Origin: Propionicimonas paludicola
GTDB taxonomy: Bacteria > Actinomycetota > Actinomycetes > Propionibacteriales > Propionibacteriaceae
DNA: 64,000 nt
NCBI RefSeq assembly: GCF_002563675.1
Contig: NZ_PDJC01000001.1
Location: 1,736,001-1,800,000 of the forward strand
Direction: 5' to 3'
Shown: piece by piece, positions 50,241 to 57,999 of the stretch
How the letters are laid out: each line of letters begins with the position of its first letter
Numbering within the stretch: position 1 is the first letter of the stretch
Program-made: the position numbers and the translations under genes
Notes under the pieces: generated by a model
Told to the model about the DNA's origin: nothing
The model's input: the letters and a program-made list of their open reading frames with translations, nothing else
Databases searched by the model: none

Positions 50241-51023
50241 TCACACGCCGGCGCTCACCGGCGAGGGGCTGACGACGACACCCCCCTTCTCGACGATCGC
50301 GCGTTCCAGTTCAGCGCTCGGGGTGCGGTCGGTGATCAGGCCCAGCTCGGTTCCGAGCTCGGCAACGAAATGGGGCGCCACGACGCCGAACTTGGCCGAG
50401 TCGGCCAGCACGAAGGCACGCTTGGCGTTGCGCAGCATGGCTCGGCGAGTGGCGATCTCGTCGAGGTAGAAGTCGGTCAGCCCGTGCTCGGCGTCCACGC
50501 CGCCGGAGCTGACCAGGGCGATGTCGGCGTTGAGGCCGTGGAAGAAGTCCACCGAGGTGGCGTTCGACAATGCCAAGTCGCCGGCCCGCACTCGTCCACC
50601 ACAGACCAGGACCTCGATGTCGCGATAGGCGGCCAGCTCGCCGGCCACCAGCAGCGAGTTGGTGGCCACCACGCCACGGAACCGGGGAGCCATGGCCCGG
50701 GCCACCTCCATGGCGGTGGTGCCCAGATCGAGGATCACGGTCTGGCCGTCCTCGAGCAGGCCGGCGGCCAGCCGTCCGATGGTGGCCTTCTCCTCGCGTC
50801 GAAGGAGTTGCCGCTCCTCCACTCGAGGCTCGCCGATCGGCGCCGACACCGAGGCTGCACCGCCACGAACCCGGCGCAGCTGGCCGAGCTCGTCCAACAC
50901 CCGAATGTCGCGCCGGATCGTCTCGGCCGACACCTGTAAATGTGTCGCCAGCTCCTCGGTGCTGGCCACCTTCCGACTGGCGACCAGACGGAGGATTCGG
51001 GCATGCCGCTCAGTCGCGAGCAT
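50241..51023 (-). CDS. DeoR-family transcriptional regulator
   Basis: A 260-residue regulator. HTH at the N-terminus: ERHARILRLVASRKVASTEELATHLQVSAETIRRDIRVLDELGQLRRVRGGA, all standard for DeoR. The C-terminal sugar-phosphate-sensing domain has TVILDLGTTAMEVARAM, VATNSLLVAGELA and ALVSSGGVDAEHGLTDF. It senses phosphorylated sugars or polyols, in keeping with the kinase in the adjacent operon. ATG 51023 is chosen; the frame is open further upstream without conserved sequence. Confidence 0.9.
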   Translation of the reverse strand: MLATERHARILRLVASRKVASTEELATHLQVSAETIRRDIRVLDELGQLRRVRGGAASVSAPIGEPRVEERQLLRREEKATIGRLAAGLLEDGQTVILDLGTTAMEVARAMAPRFRGVVATNSLLVAGELAAYRDIEVLVCGGRVRAGDLALSNATSVDFFHGLNADIALVSSGGVDAEHGLTDFYLDEIATRRAMLRNAKRAFVLADSAKFGVVAPHFVAELGTELGLITDRTPSAELERAIVEKGGVVVSPSPVSAGV

Positions 51024-51302
51024 GACTGTTTTTGCCTGCAACTGTTGGCTTCTGACCGAACATGACTTGATCTTAGGGGTTGCCGGTCGCGCCGGATAGA
51101 GCCATTTGTTACAGCTTCGTGATGATGCGGCGAACGCCAGGATTACCCGCCTGACAACCGGCGTCACCACCGTGCCGACGTCGCCCGGACATCGAGTCGA
51201 GACGGCAGACCCACTCCACCGGATTCACCCTGCCCAGAATTCGTCGGCGTGTCGCCCGGAGGGGGTCTAGTTGACCCGCCACCCGGCTGGCAACCTTGAG
51301 GT

Positions 51303-52286
51303 GTGTCCGCCAACACTCAACCGCGACTTGATCGCGCCCAAACCCCGGCCCAGAGTGCCGTCATCGCCAGGCTTCAGCATGGCTATGCCGCGCACCTGCT
51401 GTCCGAACCCCTGACCGTCACTCGCTGGCTGATGTATGGACAAGCTCGGCTCTATGTGAAGACGCAGCAGGGCAACCCGATCGGCTGGGTGGACGTCCAC
51501 ACCGGTGAGCGGGTGATCGAGGTACCCGAGCTCCAGGCCGCCTTCGAAACAGCGATCGCCGCTGTGCAGCCGGGCATTCCGATGGCGTACACGCCGCGTC
51601 GGGCCTTGCTGGAGTCGGTCGAGTCCGGTCGGCGGCCCAACGGCGATGAGCCAACTCCCCGGCGAACGGTGGTCGAGGAAGTCCCGGAGTGGACGCCGGT
51701 GGCTCGGCCCACCACGTCGGCGAAACCGCGCTCGACGCGCGCTCCCCGCACACGGACGAGCACTTCCCCAGCTTCCCAGTCCACCGACTCTGCACTGCCG
51801 CGATTGGACATGGGCCGGTTGGACGCTCTGACGGATCGGTACCGGCTCTGGCGTGGAACCACCGAGCGCCAGGTCCTCACTCGGCAACTCAACGCGTTCA
51901 TCAGCCGCGAACCGGACTGGGACTATCTGAGCAGCGACGACCTGGGCATCGACAATGCCGCCGTCGACTTCCTGGTCGCCGGCCCGGGCGGCGTCTTCAC
52001 CATCGATGTGATCACCCCGACCAGCCCGGCCTTCCGGGGCGCGGGGTTCACCAAGCGGGCGAGCCATGTGCTGGGCCGAGCCATGGAGTCCCCGGTGTGG
52101 GTACGCCATCTGCTGGTCCCGGTCGGCTTCAGTCCAGCCGAGGCGGCCGCGCTGCCCACCGAACTACCGCTGATCTCCCGGCGCCAGTTGGCCGGGTTCC
52201 TGCTTCGGCAGCCCACCCAACTCCAGCCCGGAGATGTCGAGCTCGCGCTCGGCTACGCCCGGCTGCGCTGGACCTGGCGCGGCTGA
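51303..52286 (+). CDS. NERD-domain protein
   Basis: A 327-residue protein. The N-terminal ~95 residues are of unknown type. They are followed by an Arg/Pro/Thr-rich linker (about 105-165). A C-terminal NERD (nuclease-related) domain includes DNAAVDFLVAGPGGVFTIDVITP, in which the Asp and Asp-x-Ile strand pattern matches the family, but the usual catalytic Lys after the strand is replaced (DVITP). That makes it a possibly inactive version. CAACCT ends six bases before the GTG start. It is convergent with the sigma-factor gene across a strong terminator. Confidence 0.65.
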   Translation: MSANTQPRLDRAQTPAQSAVIARLQHGYAAHLLSEPLTVTRWLMYGQARLYVKTQQGNPIGWVDVHTGERVIEVPELQAAFETAIAAVQPGIPMAYTPRRALLESVESGRRPNGDEPTPRRTVVEEVPEWTPVARPTTSAKPRSTRAPRTRTSTSPASQSTDSALPRLDMGRLDALTDRYRLWRGTTERQVLTRQLNAFISREPDWDYLSSDDLGIDNAAVDFLVAGPGGVFTIDVITPTSPAFRGAGFTKRASHVLGRAMESPVWVRHLLVPVGFSPAEAAALPTELPLISRRQLAGFLLRQPTQLQPGDVELALGYARLRWTWRG

Positions 52287-52294
52287 CCATAGGC

Positions 52295-52336
52295 CTGCTG
52301 CCGGCGGACCCGCGGACACCCGTCCGCCGGCAGCAG
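52295..52336. terminator. Bidirectional terminator, 15-base perfect stem
   Basis: CTGCTGCCGGCGGAC pairs exactly with GTCCGCCGGCAGCAG around a 12-base loop. It lies in the 56-base gap between the convergent NERD and sigma-factor genes and fits a shared terminator. Confidence 0.8.
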
Positions 52337-52342
52337 AACCAC

Positions 52343-53110
52343 CTAACTCCCCACGGACTCCCGCAACTGGGTGAGGAGCCGGCGCAGCATCCGGGACACC
52401 TGCATCTGAGAGACGCCCAACCGCTTGGCGATCTCACTTTGGCTGCACTCGTCGGCGAACCGCCACTGCACGACCATCCGATCGATCGGACGCAGGGTGG
52501 CCAGCGCATCACGCAGCGCCAGCCGCTCGGGCAGTGACTCCAGCTCCTGGTCGTCGACCGGGAGCAGGTCGGCGATGGTGGCCACCGTCCCGCGACCGTC
52601 GAGCGGCGCCTCCAGCGACAGCGGACGGTAGCCGCCGCCTGCCGAGAGGGTCTCGGCGACGTCCTGACGGTTCTGGCGGGTGGCCCCGGCCAGTTCGGAG
52701 ATCGTGGGTGGACGTCCCAGCTCCTGCTCGAGTTGGCGTCCGGCCTCGGCCAGGCGAGCCCGTCCCTCCTGGATCGATCGCGGCGGCCGGACCATCCAGC
52801 CGTGATCACGGAAGTAGCGCTTGAGCTCTCCGGTGATCGTCGGTACGGCGAAGGACAGGAAGGGCCGCTCGGCATCCAGACGGAACCTCGACACCGCCCT
52901 GACCAGGGCTAGTCGGGCGACCTGGATCAGGTCGTCCCTTTCGACGCCGCGATTGACGAAGCGATTGGCTACGGCATCACAGACGCCCAGATTCAACTCG
53001 ACCACTTCAGCGGTGATCGCTGCTCTTCGCTTCGGATCACTCACCCTGGAAAGTCTGGAAAACAGATGGTGAGTTTGAGCTTCTCGATTAATGGATAGAG
53101 CTGTTGGCAT
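52343..53110 (-). CDS. RNA polymerase sigma factor of the SigB/SigF/SigG (stress) group
   Basis: A 255-residue group-3 sigma factor. Region 2 has LGVCDAVANRFVNRGVERDDLIQVARLALVRAVSRF and FLSFAVPTITGELKRYFRDHGW. Region 3 has RSIQEGRARLAEAGRQLEQELGRPPTISELA. Region 4 has LRPIDRMVVQWRFADECSQSEIAKRLGVSQMQVSRMLRRLL. Actinobacterial members recognise GNNT-N14-16-GGGTAY, and such promoters lie upstream of several neighbouring stress-type genes. No anti-sigma (RsbW) or anti-anti-sigma gene is adjacent. GGGAG six bases before ATG 53110 fixes the start; the frame is open to 53263. Confidence 0.88.
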   Translation of the reverse strand: MPTALSINREAQTHHLFSRLSRVSDPKRRAAITAEVVELNLGVCDAVANRFVNRGVERDDLIQVARLALVRAVSRFRLDAERPFLSFAVPTITGELKRYFRDHGWMVRPPRSIQEGRARLAEAGRQLEQELGRPPTISELAGATRQNRQDVAETLSAGGGYRPLSLEAPLDGRGTVATIADLLPVDDQELESLPERLALRDALATLRPIDRMVVQWRFADECSQSEIAKRLGVSQMQVSRMLRRLLTQLRESVGS

Positions 53111-53391
53111 GACGACTCCCGAAGGGATCACGCCTGGGGTCAGCACGATTCTTGACCGCCCCCGACTACTTCGAGCCTGACACAGCAATGGCCATCGGAC
53201 AACCCCACTACTCAATCCCGCGCAGTCTGGCGGTCGCCGAGTCGGCACCATCGCCGACGACATTCGCCCAAGTCAGAGCAGTGACGGCGGGTCACAAGAG
53301 CAGGCTGAGCGGACGGAGATGAGGAGCCCGGACTGGCCATCAAATGGCCGCCAAAGGAGGTTCCCGGCGCCCCTGCGGGCCGTTCTGTCCT

Positions 53392-53417
53392 GTTTCGCCC
53401 GGGCTCAGCACGGGTAC
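53392..53417 (+). promoter_or_regulatory. Stress-sigma promoter of the YHS-like gene
   Basis: GTTT (53392-53395), 16 bases, GGGTAC (53412-53417), an excellent match to the SigB/SigF class consensus. It lies 36 bases upstream of the start of the YHS-like gene, leaving room for a leader with GGGAGG. Confidence 0.75.
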
Positions 53418-53453
53418 TCAAACTGGACAGCACCGACAAGCGGGAGGATGCAG

Positions 53454-53612
53454 ATGCCGATGGAATGCCCGGTCTGCGGACGGACGATCGACCCTCAGAC
53501 TGCTGCGGCCAGTGCGACCTACGACGCCCAGACCTACTACTTCAACTCCGAGGTGTGCCACGACCGGTTCGTGGCAGATCCGGGCAGCTACGCCGGGAAC
53601 ACCGGGTCGTGA
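53454..53612 (+). CDS. Small YHS-domain-like protein
   Basis: A 52-residue protein: MPMECPVCGRTIDPQTAAAS and a Y-x-Y-F-N-S-E-V-C-H-D-R-F core, matching the YHS (TRASH-like) metal-binding domain with two cysteines at the front and Cys-His at the end. ATG 53454 lies six bases after GGGAGG; the ATG at 53448 is too close to it. Such domains bind soft metal ions. The stress-type promoter upstream suggests a role in metal or redox stress. Confidence 0.75.
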   Translation: MPMECPVCGRTIDPQTAAASATYDAQTYYFNSEVCHDRFVADPGSYAGNTGS

Positions 53613-53634
53613 GGATCGCCGGCGTGACCCGCGG

Positions 53635-54750
53635 TCAGACCTCGTCGGGCTCTTCGCCGGTCTGAAGGATCCGTTCGGCGAGGTCGCGCATCCGAAGGTT
53701 CTTGTCCTGACTCGCCTTTCGCAGCCGAGCCAAGGCCTCCTCCGGCAGGAGCTTGTGTCGCTCGACGAGAATGCCGACGGCCTGGCCGACCGCGCGATGG
53801 CTGGCCACCGCCTCCTTGAGTTGCGCCTCCCGGCCCGCCGCCCGCTCGGCGTCGGCGAGCCGCTGGACGGCGTTGGTCAGGGCTTGGGCGAGCAAGTCGG
53901 CGACGATCAACTCGTCCGGTCCGATCCGACGCGGACGGGGGAACTGGACCCAAGCCTTCGCCTGCCACTCCCCCGACAGCGCCGGCAGGAGCAGAATGCC
54001 CGGACGCCGGCTGATGGTGTCCGGGCTGGTGGTGCCGTTCAGCGCCGCCGTCACTCCGGCGGCCAGTTCGCGCGTGCGACCGAAGATCCCCGAGGTGAAC
54101 ACCACCTGTTCGCGTCCTGAGCGGACCCAGATCGTGGCATCTCCGTCGAAGAGCCGGGCCAGGCTTCGCTCGGCCGTCTCCAGCAGGGTCTCCAGGTCGT
54201 CGGCAGTGACGAAGTCGACCGCCGCCTGCGCAGCATCGCGCCGGTGGGCCTTTGCCGCTCGGTCCTTGGTCAGGTCGCGGACGACCCGCAGCCGGGCCAC
54301 CACCGTCCCGTCCTGGGCCAGCAGACCCGTGCCCCGAGACTGCACCACCAAGGGACGGCGATCGCGGCGGAAGATCACCAGATCGCGATCCAGGTTGGCT
54401 CCCGACCCGGTCTCGCGCAGGGCGGTGGCGAGTAGCTGATGTGCGGCCGCGTCCTCCGACTCGGTGGGCCACCACGGGAAGGGCGGTTCGAACGGGCCCT
54501 CGTCCTCGGAGTAGCCGGTCAACTCGGCGAAGGCCTGATTGAAACCGATCACCCGGTCGTCCGGGTCGAGGATCAGCACGCCGTCAGAGACGGAGTCGGC
54601 GACAGTGCGGAGCAGACCGAAGACCTCGGTGACCTCGACCGGAGCACCATTCCAGTCCAGACCTGGCCAGGCGTCGTCGGCACTGTCGAACCGGCCGGCC
54701 ACCCGCAGACCAGCACTTGCCTGGTCTTGTTCACGGTGGGGCAGCTCCAT
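53635..54750 (-). CDS. PAS-ANTAR signalling protein
   Basis: A 371-residue cytoplasmic regulator. A PAS domain (about 43-160) has DSVSDGVLILDPDDRVIGFNQAFAELTGYSEDE and a trailing PAC-like LVVQSRGTGLLAQDG. A GAF-like middle part follows (about 185-290: DLETLLETAERSLARLFDG). An ANTAR domain ends the protein (about 310-365): LKEAVASHRAVGQAVGILVERHKLLPEEALARLRKASQDKN. ANTAR proteins bind nascent RNA hairpins and prevent termination. The ATG at 54750 follows AAGGAG by eight bases. It is convergent with the YHS gene; the RNA target is not seen nearby. Confidence 0.85.
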   Translation of the reverse strand: MELPHREQDQASAGLRVAGRFDSADDAWPGLDWNGAPVEVTEVFGLLRTVADSVSDGVLILDPDDRVIGFNQAFAELTGYSEDEGPFEPPFPWWPTESEDAAAHQLLATALRETGSGANLDRDLVIFRRDRRPLVVQSRGTGLLAQDGTVVARLRVVRDLTKDRAAKAHRRDAAQAAVDFVTADDLETLLETAERSLARLFDGDATIWVRSGREQVVFTSGIFGRTRELAAGVTAALNGTTSPDTISRRPGILLLPALSGEWQAKAWVQFPRPRRIGPDELIVADLLAQALTNAVQRLADAERAAGREAQLKEAVASHRAVGQAVGILVERHKLLPEEALARLRKASQDKNLRMRDLAERILQTGEEPDEV

Positions 54751-55076
54751 CGGCCAGCTCCTTCTCAGGTGGATGGGTGTACCTGGAGGAACGTGCTTCC
54801 TCAGCGGATGCACAGAACTCTATGCTGACCGCCCAAACCAGCCCAGGCGCAGTTTGTGCACCGCAGGTCGCCCAGAACCAGGTAGTTGGTCGCGGACCCG
54901 TCCGTCCCCGGACAGCACAATGACCCGCGCATGGCGGTGCACGGGTCACTGCGGGGCGCCCTACCGGCGTTTGGGTCGGGGCGAGGGCTCCGTTTGACGG
55001 GAACCCCCGCCGTCCGACTCCGTCGACTCAGACGCCGTCACTCACGGAAGGGCCCGCGAGCGAGGATCGGCGAACG
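54751..55076. other. Intergenic stretch of about 326 bases
   Basis: No gene is supported here. It holds the promoter region of the PAS-ANTAR gene (no clear GGGTA box on that strand) and a hairpin at 54921-54948 (TGACCCG / CGGGTCA with a 14-base loop), plus a 3' flank of the CsbD-like gene. The hairpin could be a terminator or, speculatively, an ANTAR target site, which usually needs two adjacent hairpins. Confidence 0.5.
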
Positions 55077-55304
55077 TCAGTCCTTGCGTCCGTCGGTGAG
55101 GTTGCGGGCGGTCTCGGTGACCTCATCGGCTGCGTCGCGGACGCCGTCCCTGATCGCCTCGCCAGCCTTGCCGGCGGACGCCTTGGCCTGATCGATCTTG
55201 CCCTCGGTCTCGAGCCGCTCGTTGTCGGTGAGCTTGCCCCAGCCTTCCTTCACCTTGCCCTTGGTGTCTTCGACCGCGTGACGGGCCTTGTCTTCGATAC
55301 CCAT
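55077..55304 (-). CDS. CsbD-like stress protein
   Basis: A 75-residue hydrophilic, highly charged protein: MGIEDKARHAVEDTKGKVKEGWGKLTDNERLETEGKIDQAKASAG. The KGKVKEGWGKLTDNERL block is the CsbD signature. These proteins accumulate under general stress in many bacteria; the biochemical role is unknown. AAGGAG precedes the ATG. A textbook SigB-type promoter lies upstream. Confidence 0.9.
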   Translation of the reverse strand: MGIEDKARHAVEDTKGKVKEGWGKLTDNERLETEGKIDQAKASAGKAGEAIRDGVRDAADEVTETARNLTDGRKD

Positions 55305-55338
55305 GATGTGACTCCTTCTCGTTGCCGTTCGCCGTTCA

Positions 55339-55363
55339 ATACCCGCCGCCACCGACCTCAAAC
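55339..55363 (-). promoter_or_regulatory. Stress-sigma promoter of the CsbD-like gene
   Basis: On the minus strand GTTT (55363-55360), a 15-base spacer and GGGTAT (55344-55339), matching the SigB/SigF consensus exactly. It lies 35 bases upstream of the CsbD start codon. Confidence 0.85.
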
Positions 55364-55385
55364 GGACGGGCCCCCGCGGCGGTCT

Positions 55386-55410
55386 GCTTGCCCGCGCCCC
55401 CAGTGGGTAT
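55386..55410 (+). promoter_or_regulatory. Stress-sigma promoter of the SDR gene
   Basis: GCTT (55386-55389), a 15-base spacer and GGGTAT (55405-55410), fitting GNNT-N14-16-GGGTAY. The start codon of the SDR gene is only ten bases downstream, so its leader is very short. It is arranged back-to-back with the CsbD promoter in the same 115-base gap. Confidence 0.78.
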
Positions 55411-55419
55411 GGGGAGGTC

Positions 55420-56295
55420 ATGACCACAGATGACACCTGGCAAGGCTTCCCGGCCCAGGAACAACACCCGCCCGGGCTCACCGGCGAGATGACCCCGGAG
55501 CCCGATCACGGCGAGCAGAGCTACGTCGGCCACGGCCGGCTGAACGGCTTGCTGGCCATGATCACCGGCGGCGACTCCGGGATCGGACGAGCGGTAGCCA
55601 TCGCCTACGCCCGTGAAGGTGCCGACGTGGTGATCGTCCACCTCCCCGAGGAGCAGCCGGACGCCGAGGCCACCCTCAGCTGGATCGAGCGGGCCGGACG
55701 CCGCGGCTTCTCTGTGGTTGCCGATCTCACCTCCGCCCAGGCCTGCCGCAACGCGATCAGCGCTGCGGTCGAGCGCCTCGGCGGCCTGGACGTCCTGGTC
55801 AACAACGCCGGCTTCCACTACACCCGCAACGATCGCGGAACGATCGACGGACTCGAGCCCGAGCTGGTCGACCGGGTGATCCAGACGAACCTGACCGCCA
55901 CCTTGTGGCTGACCCAGGCCGCTCTCCCGCACTTGGGGCCCGGGGCGTCGATCATCAACACCAGCTCGATCCAGGCCTACGACCCGTCCGGCAACATGGT
56001 CGACTACGCCGGCACCAAGGCCGCGATCAACTCGATCACGGCGAACCTGGCCCAGCAACTCGGCCCGCGCGGGATCCGGGTGAACGCGGTCGCCCCCGGA
56101 CCGATCTGGACGCCGCTGCAGCCAGCCACCCGCAGCGCCGAAGAGGTGAGCAGGTTCGGCTCCAACTCACCGCTGGGCCGGGCCGGACAGCCTGCCGAAG
56201 TGGCACCGGCCTACGTGTACCTGGCCTCACCGCTGGAGGCGTCCTACGTCTCGGGCAGCATCATCGGCGTCACCGGCGGCCTGCCGACCTTCTGA
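55420..56295 (+). CDS. Short-chain dehydrogenase/reductase (general-stress type)
   Basis: A 291-residue SDR of the GSP39/YghA-like group. The cofactor motif is MITGGDSGIGRAVAIAYAREGAD, the structural motif VNNAGFHYT, and the catalytic residues are Ser in INTSSIQAYDPSGN and Tyr-x-x-x-Lys in DYAGTKAAINS. The N-terminal extension (GEMTPEPDHGEQSY) is characteristic of this subgroup. NAD(P)-dependent reduction of carbonyl compounds, including aldehydes, is expected. It is driven by a stress-type promoter and is divergent from the CsbD gene. Confidence 0.87.
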   Translation: MTTDDTWQGFPAQEQHPPGLTGEMTPEPDHGEQSYVGHGRLNGLLAMITGGDSGIGRAVAIAYAREGADVVIVHLPEEQPDAEATLSWIERAGRRGFSVVADLTSAQACRNAISAAVERLGGLDVLVNNAGFHYTRNDRGTIDGLEPELVDRVIQTNLTATLWLTQAALPHLGPGASIINTSSIQAYDPSGNMVDYAGTKAAINSITANLAQQLGPRGIRVNAVAPGPIWTPLQPATRSAEEVSRFGSNSPLGRAGQPAEVAPAYVYLASPLEASYVSGSIIGVTGGLPTF

Positions 56296-56329
56296 GCCAC
56301 AAGGCGCCAGAACCTCTTGCGCGATTTCG

Positions 56330-56354
56330 GTTTGATGTGGGCCATTTCGGGCTA
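56330..56354 (+). promoter_or_regulatory. Probable stress-sigma promoter of the GNPGP-repeat gene
   Basis: GTTT (56330-56333), a 15-base spacer and GGGCTA (56349-56354), one position away from GGGTAT/GGGTAC. It lies 69 bases upstream of the repeat-protein gene. A weaker match than the other five. Confidence 0.55.
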
Positions 56355-56422
56355 CTTGTTCGGTAGCTGCAGAGCGTGCCAGCCGGGAACCGGTTGCCAC
56401 GGCTGGCAGTACGGAGGAACCC

Positions 56423-56794
56423 ATGGACAACGACAACATCGAACCGAGCACCCGCGCCGACGCCAGGGATCTCTCTGCGTCCGGCAATCCCGGTCCCGGA
56501 ACCATCGCGACACCGGAAAACGCGCAGTTTCCCGAGGGATCGGGCAACCCTGGGCCGGATCTGGACACCAAGGAACCCACCGGCGCCGCGCAGTTCCCGT
56601 CCGGTGCAGGCAACCCCGGCCCGGGGAACAGTGGGGTGACCGACCCTGAGTCGTCAGGCTCGGGCAACCTGGGACCCAACCCGGACGAGTTGGAGAAGCC
56701 AGGCCCGTCAGCCGGCCCGCGGCTCGGCGGCACGACCGAACCCACCGTCCCGCTTCCCGGGCCACCCAGCTTCGGGCTTCGTTCCCAGCGGTAG
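56423..56794 (+). CDS. Disordered GNPGP-repeat protein
   Basis: A 123-residue protein of low complexity with no Cys. The unit (S/G)-x-GNPGP recurs: ASGNPGPGT, GSGNPGPDL, GAGNPGPGN and GSGNLGPNP, separated by Glu/Gln/Phe-containing spacers (ENAQFPEG, GAAQFPSG). No family is recognised. Hydrophilic, Gly/Pro-rich proteins of this sort are often made in quantity under desiccation or osmotic stress. The ATG follows GGAGGAACCC. The GTTT-N15-GGGCTA box and a terminator after it make a single-gene unit. Confidence 0.55.
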   Translation: MDNDNIEPSTRADARDLSASGNPGPGTIATPENAQFPEGSGNPGPDLDTKEPTGAAQFPSGAGNPGPGNSGVTDPESSGSGNLGPNPDELEKPGPSAGPRLGGTTEPTVPLPGPPSFGLRSQR

Positions 56795-56842
56795 CACCCG
56801 GCCGACATCCCGTCGTCCTCAAGGACGTTGGGGCCCGGCGAT

Positions 56843-56879
56843 GAAGACCCCGGTACGGCGCGGCCGTAGCGGGGTCTTC
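56843..56879. terminator. Terminator of the GNPGP-repeat gene
   Basis: GAAGACCCCG pairs perfectly with CGGGGTCTTC, and the stem extends inward by TACGG/CCGTA after one mismatch, leaving a 5-base loop. It follows the repeat-protein stop by 48 bases. The rest of the 56795-57127 gap holds the next promoter and leader; no gene is supported there. Confidence 0.75.
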
Positions 56880-57058
56880 GTACGTCCAGCGGGAGGGCGT
56901 CGATCGCACGGCGCCGGATACAGACCCGATGCCGGGCCGTACTTCCTTGTCGGCCCCGGCACCGGGCGCTTCCCTGGGGGTGGGGGCACGAGGAGTGCAT
57001 TGGTCAGCGCGGGTGTCTGTTCGAGCAGTACCCGACCACCGGAACGGCCAAACCGCAC

Positions 57059-57083
57059 GCGTAGCCGCCTGCCCAGTGGGTAC
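57059..57083 (+). promoter_or_regulatory. Possible stress-sigma promoter of the acidic protein gene
   Basis: GCGT (57059-57062), a 15-base spacer and GGGTAC (57078-57083). The -10 is perfect; the -35 fits only the degenerate GNNT form. It lies 45 bases upstream of the acidic protein gene. Confidence 0.55.
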
Positions 57084-57127
57084 TGGACGGAGGTAGCCGA
57101 CAGGCCACCTCGATGCAGGGAGAAGCC

Positions 57128-57418
57128 ATGAGTCAGAACAACCACCATCCGTCCGACGCCGACGCCCAGGCGCGCGACGAGGACGACGAGTCGGCCATGC
57201 GCACCGACATCGGCGAATGGCAGGAGGGACCTTCCTCCCAGGCCAACCCCGCCGATCCGGAGCCGGTCGCTGAGCGCATGTCGGCAGCCGAGGACTCCTC
57301 CTCCGACCAACCCGGCGAGGCCGGCACCGGCGCGGCCCGCACTCCCGAGGGCGAAGTCGTTCGGGAGACCGACTTCTACCCGTCCGGACTTCCCGGGCCG
57401 AAGAACGATCACGAGTGA
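57128..57418 (+). CDS. Small acidic hydrophilic protein
   Basis: A 96-residue Asp/Glu/Ser-rich protein with no hydrophobic segment: SQNNHHPSDADAQARDEDDE at the start, an ADPEPVAERMSAAED middle and a GEVVRETDFYPSGLPGPKN end. The composition implies an intrinsically disordered protein. No family is recognised. ATG 57128 has AGGGAGAA upstream. It sits two bases before the promoter of the DUF892 gene and may be co-transcribed with it. Confidence 0.6.
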   Translation: MSQNNHHPSDADAQARDEDDESAMRTDIGEWQEGPSSQANPADPEPVAERMSAAEDSSSDQPGEAGTGAARTPEGEVVRETDFYPSGLPGPKNDHE

Positions 57419-57420
57419 CG

Positions 57421-57445
57421 GCTTCCGGCCCACCGGCCGGGGTAT
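57421..57445 (+). promoter_or_regulatory. Stress-sigma promoter of the DUF892 gene
   Basis: GCTT (57421-57424), a 15-base spacer and GGGTAT (57440-57445), the same -35/-10 combination as at the SDR promoter. The start codon is 40 bases downstream with AAGGAGAAC as ribosome-binding site. Confidence 0.78.
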
Positions 57446-57484
57446 CCAGACGCAGGACCACAGCACCCCACGCAAGGAGAACAG

Positions 57485-57982
57485 ATGGAAACCAAAGGAC
57501 TGGACGATCTCTTCCTGGAGACGCTCAAGGACGTGTACTACGCCGAGCAGGAGATCCTCGGATCGCTGCAGGAGTTGGAGTCGGCCGCAGAGTCCGAGCG
57601 CCTGCGCGAAGCCTTCCGCCATCACCACAGCGAGACCGAGGGCCAGATCGTCCGCCTGGAGCAGGTGTTCGGACTGCTCGGCGTCGAGCCGGACATCAAG
57701 AAGTGCGACGGCATCGAGGGCATCCTGAAGGAGGGACGCGGCGCGCTGCGCGAGTTTGGTGGCACCCCGGCCGGAGATGCGGCGCTGATCGCCTCGGCCC
57801 AGGCCGTCGAGCACTACGAGATCACCCGCTACGGGACGCTGCGGCGCTGGGCCGGCCTGCTCGGCCTGGACAAGGCCGCCGAGCTGTTGGGCGAGACGCT
57901 GGAGGAGGAGGCGTTGACCGACGACCTGCTCACCGACATCGCCGACGCCATGGCCAATGTGAAGGCAACCCTGACCGAGTGA
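57485..57982 (+). CDS. DUF892 (YciE/YciF-like) ferritin-fold protein
   Basis: A 165-residue all-alpha protein of the DUF892 family. It opens TKGLDDLFLETLKDVYYAEQ, with the family hallmark HHSETEGQIVRLEQVF and AQAVEHYEITRYGTL near the middle. The four-helix-bundle fold carries a possible di-metal site (Glu and His in YYAEQ, HHSETE and VEHYE). YciF relatives respond to osmotic stress and bind metal. A stress-type promoter precedes it and a strong terminator follows. Confidence 0.88.
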   Translation: METKGLDDLFLETLKDVYYAEQEILGSLQELESAAESERLREAFRHHHSETEGQIVRLEQVFGLLGVEPDIKKCDGIEGILKEGRGALREFGGTPAGDAALIASAQAVEHYEITRYGTLRRWAGLLGLDKAAELLGETLEEEALTDDLLTDIADAMANVKATLTE

Positions 57983-57999
57983 GGGTGTCGCCGTAGACG

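Noticed and set aside
56841-57131. An open frame of 96 codons between the GNPGP and acidic protein genes
   Set aside because: It begins inside the terminator hairpin 56843-56879, is Arg/Pro rich without domains, and overlaps the promoter and start of the next gene.
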